Below, in pieces: positions 1 to 7,885 of a stretch of DNA of 10,719 bases (position 1 is the stretch's first letter; each line of letters starts with the position of its first letter). The DNA is from Elusimicrobiota bacterium (lineage in GTDB: Bacteria > Elusimicrobiota > Elusimicrobia > UBA1565 > JACRDR01): positions 1-10,719 of the forward strand of contig JACQPI010000070.1 of assembly GCA_016207585.1 (NCBI GenBank), given 5' to 3'. The notes beneath the pieces were generated by a model. It was not told the origin of the DNA. It did not search any database and worked only from the letters and a program-made list of their open reading frames with translations. The translations under genes were made by a program, and so were the position numbers.

Positions 1-1211
<1,211 letters not shown>

Positions 1212-1215
<4 letters not shown>

Positions 1216-2069
1216 GAGGTTTCGTCTCCCATCAGATGAACGGCTCGTTGGGGCGGGACGTAGGCGATGCTCAGGCAGAAGAGCGGGCCCGAGCCTTTGC
1301 GCGATGAGAGAGTCTGCGTCCTCCATAGGATTTCGGGGCGCCCCAGGCTCTGCCACGCCTCCCGGGCCCTGCCGTGAAGCTCCAGGGAGGAGGTCCGCAG
1401 GTCCTCCAAGCTGTCGAGCGGCCTGTCCGCCTTAAACCGGATATCCCACAGCCCGACCGTCATGCCGGTGCCCAGGAATTTCATGACGGCTTCCTTCAAG
1501 GTCCATAAGGCGGTCTGCAGGATGGGGTCTTTCTCCAAGGCGGCGGAGCGTTCTTCGGGATGGGCGCTTTCCTCGAGCCACGACGCAAGACGGCGCGCAA
1601 CCTGCTCGATATCCACCCCGATGCGCCGCGCGAGAGGAGTTACACCTTGCGCGCGGCACTGGGCGCGATAACGCGTCCGGCGCCGCGCGTGTACCACCGC
1701 CCGGCGTCCGTCCAAGAGGAGCGCACAGGCCGCCAAGCCTTGGGAGTGCGAGATTGAAAGGTTGTAGCGGCGGGCCCTTCCGTCGCGGCCCACGACCGCG
1801 TAGGGCTCGCCCGATTCGAGACGAGCGATGCGGATGTCCGCGAGGGGCCGTGCGATTCCTTGTTCCCGCAGCCTCCGGCGAACGAGGCGCTTGGCCGCCA
1901 GGCGCCCGGCGCTCCATTCCCGGCGCCGCTTCTCGGACTTGAACGTTTTCCACTCGACGGCTTCCGGGGAGCTCAGGTGTCGCGGAGGCTCGGCGTTGGG
2001 CGGGGCGGAGGCCGGCGCCGCGGAAGGAAACGTTACGAGTTCGATTTGGATCGACGGTTCGATCTTCAT
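1212..2069 (-). CDS. Sfp-type 4'-phosphopantetheinyl transferase
   Basis: Transfers phosphopantetheine from CoA to a carrier-protein side chain; its likely client is the carrier domain of the megasynthase just upstream. The 285-residue protein shows the family signatures in order: REWSAGRLAAKRL near residues 50-62, the SISHS motif with H108, GVDIE with the Mg-binding acids D153 and E155, and WTLKEAVMK with W189, K192, E193 and K197. These residues all look intact. The oddity is the gap between SISHS and GVDIE: about 41 residues against about 13 in Sfp. Part of the excess is an Arg-rich stretch encoded by a 57-bp segment bounded by 10-bp direct repeats (see the repeat entry). The ATG at 2069-2067 overlaps the stop of the megasynthase (ATGA), and its own stop overlaps the carboxyltransferase start the same way. 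The role parallels PfaE of PUFA synthase clusters, but the symbol is not assigned because orthology cannot be shown from sequence alone. Confidence 0.93.
1623..1689. repeat. 10-bp direct repeats bounding a 57-bp in-frame insertion in the transferase gene
   Basis: The sequence GCGCCGCGCG occurs on the + strand at 1623-1632 and again at 1680-1689, exactly 57 bases apart (19 codons). The segment encodes an Arg-rich stretch (RRTRYRAQCRAQGVTPLA) lying between the SISHS and GVDIE motifs. Removing one repeat unit keeps the frame and brings the motif spacing closer to other Sfp-type enzymes. This fits an insertion or duplication-slippage event, but a 10-bp match in GC-rich DNA could also arise by chance. 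Confidence 0.4.
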
Positions 2070-5000
2070 GGCGCGACGGGTATCATGCGGTACTCGTCAA
2101 GCTCGACCCACGCATGGCCGTCTTGTCCCGAGACCTCGGCGTCCCAAAGGCTGCGACCTTCCTTGTCCGTCCCTTTAAACCTGGCTCGAACGAAGAGTTC
2201 TCCCTGGGGCCACTCGGGGGGGGCCAGCCGGACCCGGATGCGGCCGATCGAGTCGGGCAGCGTCATCTTCCGGGAGAGATGGAGGTCCCGATAGCCGCAG
2301 GTTTGGAAGGCCGCCTCCACGAGCAGGGGATGCAGCAACAGCGCCTTGTCCGCGCCGGGCCAAAGCGGCTTCGCGGGCTTGCGTATCTTCGAGAGTATCT
2401 CCTGGTCCGTGAGATGAACGATTCCTTCGAGAACCTGAAAACTCGGCCCATGAAAGTAGGCGGAGTAAATCGTCTCCGCAGGGATCGTGACTTTGCCCGG
2501 GACTATGTGGCCGGTACTCCCGCCCGGCGCTCGGTCTTTCTTGGATTCCTCTGGGCGGGAGACAGCGTCCTGGAGCCTGGCCGTAAAATGAGTTCTGGGG
2601 CCTCCCAACTTGAGCCCTTGCGGCGTGATGAAGTCCGATTCGATGCTAAGATTCCACCCTTGCGGCGTCTTTCCGGCCAGGGTCCGCACCGTGACGGGTT
2701 TGTTTCGGAGGAGCTTGATGGGCAGGGCGAACCGGACGTCGTGAAATTCCGCGGGCGACAATGACAGGGCGGTCACGGTCTGGGCGAACAATTCGAGGCC
2801 CATGACGCCCGCCACGTACGGGGTGCCCGAGATCGAATGGTCGGCGAGCCACGGGTCGCTTTCGAGGCTGAATTTTTTCTCGGTCGCGATTTCTCGGCCG
2901 GCTTCCCTTTTGAGTTCCCGGTCGATCAGCGTCCGCATCGAGAGGCTTCCCGGATCCGAGCGGGTCGTGACGGGCGGCTTTGCCGTCGCCGGACGGAGAA
3001 CGAACTGATCGTCGGATCGGCTCATCTGGCCGTCTTGATCCAGCCGACCCAAAGAAGCCGCCAGCAATACTTCGCTCTCTTGGCCGTCGTGCTCCGCCTC
3101 GAGCAGAATTCGGCGCACCGCCTCCGCGGGAGGCATGAAGTCGACGCCTTGAGACCTGAGGAACTCTTCGACGCTTCCCCGGGCCGCCATGCCGATTTGG
3201 GAGACGGCGGTCAGATCGACCGCGCTGGCGCGCAGGCCCCGCCCCCGCAGGTGCGACGCCAGCTTGGCCAAAAAGTCGCTGGCGGCCGCGTAGTCGGTCT
3301 GCGCCAGGTTGCCGAAGCGCCCGACGACCGACGAGAAAAATATCCAGGTCGTTTGGGGCGTCGCGGCGGCGTATCTTAAAAGGTGGACCGCCGCGTGCGC
3401 CTTGGCCCTGAATATCTCGTCGAACTCCTGCGGCGTTTTTTCGGTGAAGCGTCGCGACTGGTCCAAGCCCGCGGCGTGCAGGACCCAGTCCGGCGCGCGC
3501 CATTTCTTATCGAGGTCCTTGAGCGACTTCCGGACGTCGCTTCCCGATGCGAGGTCGACCGCGACGTAATTTACCTCGGCGCCGGCCTTGCGCATCTCGG
3601 AAAGGTTGCGGTGCAGCTGGGCCGTCTTGAGAATTTTCGAGAACTCGCGCTCGAGTCGGACCGGGCTCGCCTTTTGGGAGGGGTCCGATCTCATCGTCTC
3701 CCATAGGCCGCGTTTGAGCGTCTCGAGCTCCTGGGGCGTCGCGGCGGCCCACCGCGCAGCCTGGGGAGCCAAAGGAGTGCGGCCGAAGATCACAAGCCGG
3801 CAGCGCGCGCGCCGAGTCAATTCCTTGGCGCACTCCGCGCCCAGTCCTTGGCCGCCGCCGGTGATCCAGACGACCGAATCTCGGTTGAGTTCGCGAGACT
3901 CGGCCTGCGCGTCGATATCTTGCGAAACCAAGCGGATTCCCCGGCGAACGCCGTCCCGATAGCCTATCTCGGCATGGGAATCGAGGGACTGCAGTTCCGC
4001 CAGAAGGGCTTTTCCAAGTAAGTCGCCGGAGGTCTCGGGGGCGAAGTCGACGATGCGAACCCAGGCTTCCGGGATTTCCTTGCGCAGCGCCTTCGCCAGG
4101 CCGGCCAAGCCCCCGGCGAGAGGATTGAACTCGGCGCCTGGCGGGAGATATTCGCCCCGCCCGCCGATGCCGTGCAGGCCGTCGATCCTGACGGGGACGA
4201 GGATGCCGCCGTCTTGCCCGAGCCGTTTGTGGAGCGCCTTGGCGGCCAGGAAGAGAGGCCTGAGCGCCGAGGAGTAAGCGCGATCGAAATCCTCCGGGTC
4301 GAAGGATCCAAGCTCGAGGCCGGCCGCATAGAGGATCGCCTGCGGCTTTTGGCTTCCGAGGTTTTTTCCCAGGGCTTTCAGCGTGGAGGCTTCATCCGTC
4401 CATTTGGCCGTAGGAACCGACACCAAAGTCAGCCCCGCCTTCTCGAGGGATTTCATCCACGGGGTTGAGGCGCCCCGCGGGCTTAAGACCGCCACGGGGC
4501 GGTTCTTGTCGACAGGGCGCGCGCCGAAAGAGGCCGCGGGCCGCTCATAGGCTTGCGGGATCCAGCGGTGGAATTCGGCTCCAGCCTCGCGAGCGTCCGG
4601 TGTTTCCCGGACGGAAGGCTCGACCGGCTTCGGCGCCGAAACGCCGGGACCGCCGTCCCGGGCGGAACCGGGTTGGGACTCCTGGACAAATCGAATGAGG
4701 TGCCGGAGAGTCGGATAGTCTTTTAGCGCGATCCCTTCCCGGCGAGGGATGTCGTAGGCCTCGCGCAGGATGGCGAACATCTCCGCCTGCTTGACGGTGT
4801 CGATGCCGAGGTCCGCCTCGAGGTCGAGGTCGAGCTCCAGCATCTCGGCGGGATAGCCGGTCTTCTCGCTGACCAGGCTCACGACGGTTTCGCGCACCGA
4901 GTCTTCGCCCGGAGCCGCGGGCCGTCCGGCTTTGGGTTGCGTCGCGACGGCCGGCGATGCGGAACTCGAGGGCGCCGGAGTCGTGGAAGCCGAGCGGGCG

Positions 5001-7846
5001 GCCGAAGCGACGGGACTCGGGATGCGGGGCGCAACGGCCGGCATGGACGCCAGAGCGGGCGTCGCGGCCGGAGCGCGTTGCGTCGATTTGACGCGCAAGG
5101 CGTTCTGGACCACCTCGAGCTCGGGATTTTCCAGTCCGGAAACCCCTCGCAGCCAATCCCGGTTGCGCGCGGGATCGGCGATGCGGCTTTCACTCGTGCG
5201 CAGTATCCGGCGCATGAGGGTCATCGCGATCTGCGAGCCGAAGCCCGCGCCGAGGCGAAGGACGTATTCCAAATCGTGCTCCCCCCCTTGGCTGAGGGTA
5301 ATTCCGGAGAGGTCCGGATCGGGTTGGCGGTAGTTGGCGATCGGCGGGACCCGGCCCGTGACGAGCGCGCGGATCGAGACGGGCTCCTCGATCGAGGCGC
5401 CCATCGAGTGGCCGTGGAAGCCCTTGGTGTTGGCCACGAGGATCCGCTCGGCCTGCGGGCCGAAGGCGCGCTTGAGGGCCGTTACTTCGGCGGAGGCGGA
5501 GCCCCCGCGGGCGGGCGTATAGGTTTCGTGCGACATGAAGAGGGTTTTCTCGGCGATTTCCCGGCGGCGGATTCCCCATCTTTTTTCGGCTTTCGACACC
5601 AGGCGCTCCATCACCTGCGCGACGTGGTCTACGTGGAGCCGAGTCACGTGAAAAGCGGAGTTCTCGTACTGGCCCGCCAAAATTTCTGAAAGGCCCCGCA
5701 TGCCTCGCTCGGCGACCTTGCCTCCCGCTTCGACGACGAGGGCCGCCGCGCCCATTCCCAGGATCATGCCGTGACGCCGGCGGTCGAAGGGAAGGGCCGC
5801 CTCGCTGACGACGGGGGTCGTGGTGGCGGCCCCGGCGCTCAAAAATCCGGTCACCATCCATTCGCGCAGGCTCGGGCTCGTGACGTCGTCGCCCGCGATG
5901 ACGATAACGCGTTTGGCGCGGCCGAGCCGTATCCAGTCCTCCGCCATGGCGACCGCCTGGGTCGTGGAGGCGCAGGCGGCGCTGATCTGGACCGCGGGCC
6001 CTTGGGCGCCGAGCCATTGCATGAACTGGGCATGCCCCAACGGCATCACGCGCAGCAGGAATTCACGGCTGAACTCGTAGGGGCCGTCGCCGCCGTAACG
6101 CTCCATATAGGATCGAAACGTCGCGGCGTACCAATGCTCCACGGCCGCGCGGTCCTGCGGGTCCTTCAAGCGCGCGATCAGGGATTCCAGGAGCCCCGCC
6201 AACTCCCGGAGGGGCTTGCGCCGGAACTTGTCCGCCAGATGGCGCGACACCTCCGAGGCCATGCTGTCGATGGATGGAAATGAAGTCGCGAAGATGACGC
6301 CCGTCTCGCCGCGCAGGGCCTCGGGCAGGGCCCAGCCCGAGGGCAGGCTCGAGCCGGTCGTCGTTTCCTTGTAGGTCGGCACGAGAGGGATCCCGGCGTC
6401 TTTGAGCGCGAGGATGCCGGCCGCGACCGCGAGTCGGGAAGAGACATCCATCGCGTCGGCGACGCTCTCTTTGAAGCCGAATTCCCCGGCGAGGTCGAAT
6501 TCTCCGGCCGTCGCGGCCAGATGCACGACCTCGGCCGCGTTTTCGATACGCTCGAGCCGGTGATCCCCGGTCGTCGATTTGATGAGGCGGACGATGTTTT
6601 TATCGAGTTGGGACTGGATGTCGGCGTCGCCTAGTTTGCCGATGAGGTTTTGGCCGCGCAGGATCTGGTCGATGCTGTCTTCCCGAAAAACTCGGTCCCA
6701 CGCCCCCGGAGTTCCCGCCGCGATGCCGCTGACCACGACGGGGCCGGTGTAGAAGCCCCACCGGCTTTCCAACTCCGCTCCCGCAAGCGAGGCGGCATCC
6801 TGGTCTCCATGCCGCGCATACCGACTATGGCCGGCCATAGTTTCGACTATGCCGTCTCCGCCGCTCCCCGGGGGGAGCGGCATGGGGTCGAGGGATCGGG
6901 TAGCGCCCTGGGCCGAAATCCAATGAAAATATCCTGGCGTATAGAAGGCCGCCGGCCGGTCGGGAGCCTTGTCGATCAACGAGAGCGCAACGCCTTCCGC
7001 ATCGAGACGCGCCAGGAGATCGTTGAACTCGAGGATGCCGCCCCGCTTGGGATGGTTGGAGGAGAGGGCCGACCAATCCTTGCGTTTTTCCAAGGTGCTC
7101 GTGACGAAGGCGGTCAGGACGCGCTTGGGGCCCACCTCGATGAAAAGCCGCACGCCGTCTTGGCGCATCCGCTCGGTCTGGCGTATGAACTCGACCGAGC
7201 TGGCGATCTGGGCCACCATGAGGTCCCGGATCTCCTTGGGGTCCTCGGGATAGTAGGCGGCCGTGACGTTCGAGAGGACCGGTATCTTCGGCGGCTCGAT
7301 CTTGAGTCGGTCGAGAAATTTTCGGTAAGGCTCCTGGGCCGGTTCGACGATCTTGGAATGGAAGGCGTGCGAAACGCGGATCTCCTGCGCCTGAATTCCC
7401 AGGGCGCCGAAACGCTTGATCGCCGCGGCGACCGCCCGGGATTCGCCCGCGATGACGGTCTGGCTGGGGCAGTTCTTGTTGGCGCACGCGACGTAGCCCT
7501 CGATCTCCTTGAGGACCGGCTCGATTTTCTCTATGGGCGCCGCGATGGAGGCCATCTTGCCCGGATCCTTGACCCGGACGCCGGCCATCTCCTTGCCGCG
7601 CGCCGAGACCGCCGACAGGGCGTCCTTGAAGCTCAACACTCCCGACGCGACCAGGGCGCCGTACTCTCCCAGGCTGTGGCCGCACACCACGTCCGGCCGC
7701 ACGCCGTAGGCATCCAGGAGGCGCAGGATCGCGATATCGGCCGTCAAGACGGCGGGCTGGGTGATCTCGGTCTGCTTGAGGCGCTCCTCCATCGCCGCGA
7801 TCTGCTCGGGCGTTTCCCCTCCGCGCGTGAATAGGAGCTCGGTCAA
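2066..7846 (-). CDS. Type I PKS/PUFA-synthase-like megasynthase: (partial AT)-KS-ACP-KR-DH
   Basis: A 1926-residue multienzyme. Domains in order: (1) acyltransferase without its N-terminal strand, residues 1-300, with nucleophile S58 in GHSLGEY and H163 in SHAFHS, a malonyl-type pair of motifs; (2) a divergent ketosynthase, about 358-880, with C625 in SAACASTT, H773 in SHETYTPARGGS, and K808 and H813 in NTKGFHGHSMG; (3) an Ala/Pro/Ser-rich linker, about 915-985; (4) one carrier domain, about 983-1060, with Thr1017 in LGIDTVKQAE where Ser is expected; (5) ketoreductase, about 1105-1600, with ITGGGQGLG (1328-1336), S1506, Y1519 and a 65-residue helical insertion as in PfaA; (6) dehydratase, about 1650-1920, with H1670 in DHSISG and E1844 in LLVEAAFQ. 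The open frame begins at a TTG (7846-7844) with no well-placed ribosome binding site, and the acyltransferase start lies in the preceding frame, so this is probably the 3' part of a gene starting at 9843. No enoylreductase or thioesterase domain is seen. The product is unknown; a reduced or unsaturated acyl chain is inferred. Confidence 0.92.
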   Translation of the reverse strand: MTELLFTRGGETPEQIAAMEERLKQTEITQPAVLTADIAILRLLDAYGVRPDVVCGHSLGEYGALVASGVLSFKDALSAVSARGKEMAGVRVKDPGKMASIAAPIEKIEPVLKEIEGYVACANKNCPSQTVIAGESRAVAAAIKRFGALGIQAQEIRVSHAFHSKIVEPAQEPYRKFLDRLKIEPPKIPVLSNVTAAYYPEDPKEIRDLMVAQIASSVEFIRQTERMRQDGVRLFIEVGPKRVLTAFVTSTLEKRKDWSALSSNHPKRGGILEFNDLLARLDAEGVALSLIDKAPDRPAAFYTPGYFHWISAQGATRSLDPMPLPPGSGGDGIVETMAGHSRYARHGDQDAASLAGAELESRWGFYTGPVVVSGIAAGTPGAWDRVFREDSIDQILRGQNLIGKLGDADIQSQLDKNIVRLIKSTTGDHRLERIENAAEVVHLAATAGEFDLAGEFGFKESVADAMDVSSRLAVAAGILALKDAGIPLVPTYKETTTGSSLPSGWALPEALRGETGVIFATSFPSIDSMASEVSRHLADKFRRKPLRELAGLLESLIARLKDPQDRAAVEHWYAATFRSYMERYGGDGPYEFSREFLLRVMPLGHAQFMQWLGAQGPAVQISAACASTTQAVAMAEDWIRLGRAKRVIVIAGDDVTSPSLREWMVTGFLSAGAATTTPVVSEAALPFDRRRHGMILGMGAAALVVEAGGKVAERGMRGLSEILAGQYENSAFHVTRLHVDHVAQVMERLVSKAEKRWGIRRREIAEKTLFMSHETYTPARGGSASAEVTALKRAFGPQAERILVANTKGFHGHSMGASIEEPVSIRALVTGRVPPIANYRQPDPDLSGITLSQGGEHDLEYVLRLGAGFGSQIAMTLMRRILRTSESRIADPARNRDWLRGVSGLENPELEVVQNALRVKSTQRAPAATPALASMPAVAPRIPSPVASAARSASTTPAPSSSASPAVATQPKAGRPAAPGEDSVRETVVSLVSEKTGYPAEMLELDLDLEADLGIDTVKQAEMFAILREAYDIPRREGIALKDYPTLRHLIRFVQESQPGSARDGGPGVSAPKPVEPSVRETPDAREAGAEFHRWIPQAYERPAASFGARPVDKNRPVAVLSPRGASTPWMKSLEKAGLTLVSVPTAKWTDEASTLKALGKNLGSQKPQAILYAAGLELGSFDPEDFDRAYSSALRPLFLAAKALHKRLGQDGGILVPVRIDGLHGIGGRGEYLPPGAEFNPLAGGLAGLAKALRKEIPEAWVRIVDFAPETSGDLLGKALLAELQSLDSHAEIGYRDGVRRGIRLVSQDIDAQAESRELNRDSVVWITGGGQGLGAECAKELTRRARCRLVIFGRTPLAPQAARWAAATPQELETLKRGLWETMRSDPSQKASPVRLEREFSKILKTAQLHRNLSEMRKAGAEVNYVAVDLASGSDVRKSLKDLDKKWRAPDWVLHAAGLDQSRRFTEKTPQEFDEIFRAKAHAAVHLLRYAAATPQTTWIFFSSVVGRFGNLAQTDYAAASDFLAKLASHLRGRGLRASAVDLTAVSQIGMAARGSVEEFLRSQGVDFMPPAEAVRRILLEAEHDGQESEVLLAASLGRLDQDGQMSRSDDQFVLRPATAKPPVTTRSDPGSLSMRTLIDRELKREAGREIATEKKFSLESDPWLADHSISGTPYVAGVMGLELFAQTVTALSLSPAEFHDVRFALPIKLLRNKPVTVRTLAGKTPQGWNLSIESDFITPQGLKLGGPRTHFTARLQDAVSRPEESKKDRAPGGSTGHIVPGKVTIPAETIYSAYFHGPSFQVLEGIVHLTDQEILSKIRKPAKPLWPGADKALLLHPLLVEAAFQTCGYRDLHLSRKMTLPDSIGRIRVRLAPPEWPQGELFVRARFKGTDKEGRSLWDAEVSGQDGHAWVELDEYRMIPVAP
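4644..4661. repeat. Inverted repeat in the ACP-KR linker
   Basis: CCGGGAC (4644-4650) and GTCCCGG (4655-4661) form 7-bp arms around a 4-base loop. They lie in the Pro/Gly-rich linker after the carrier domain. The repeat is inside a coding region and short, so a role as a terminator or regulator is unlikely. Confidence 0.3.
6822..6880. repeat. Cluster of palindromes in the AT-KS linker
   Basis: Three inverted repeats lie within 59 bases inside the coding region. One is a perfect 18-bp palindrome, ACTATGGCCGGCCATAGT, at 6824-6841. Another is a hairpin on the minus strand, CATAGT-CGAA-ACTATG, that shares an arm with the palindrome. The third is a GC-rich inverted repeat at 6861-6880, CCGCTCCCC and GGGGAGCGG, separated by 2 bases. 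All are translated in frame as part of the variable linker between the acyltransferase and the second ketosynthase. It could be a small palindromic element inserted in frame, or chance in GC-rich DNA. Confidence 0.5.
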
Positions 7847-7857
7847 TTTTTGCCCGA

Positions 7858-7885
7858 TCAGTTCCTGCAGGACGAGTCCGCCTCG
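7858..7885 (-). other. Probable frameshift splitting the acyltransferase domain
   Basis: On the minus strand the upstream frame reads E-A-D-S-S-C-R-N-stop, ending at 7858. The -1 frame through the same bases reads V-L-Q-E-L-I-G-Q-K-L-T-E-L-L-F and runs straight into the downstream protein. This is what an acyltransferase should contain between the GQGSQ strand and the GHSLGEY nucleophile. Adding one base in GACTC/GTCCTG restores a continuous frame from 9843 to 2066 (2593 codons including stop). No slippery heptamer is visible, so either a one-base deletion in the genome or an assembly error is more likely than programmed frameshifting. Confidence 0.85.

Noticed and set aside
2216..2223. G8 run on the + strand (C8 in coding sense) as a phase-variation or frameshift site
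   Set aside because: The dehydratase frame is continuous across it, and so is the KS frame across the C7 run at 5281-5287; nothing suggests variation.
4644..4661. Inverted repeat as a transcription terminator
   Set aside because: It lies within the megasynthase coding region and no T-run follows on either strand.
5215..6775. Second KS as a chain-length factor
   Set aside because: The active-site Cys (C625) and both His residues are present, whereas chain-length factors lose the Cys.
6650..7834. Long + strand open frame opposite the acyltransferase region
   Set aside because: The minus strand encodes conserved acyltransferase motifs across this span; the + strand product is Arg/Asp-rich shadow sequence.
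7858..7885. Programmed -1 ribosomal frameshift joining the two synthase parts
   Set aside because: No X-XXY-YYZ slippery heptamer lies upstream of the stop. The A5 run is after the stop codon, so it could not rescue reading.
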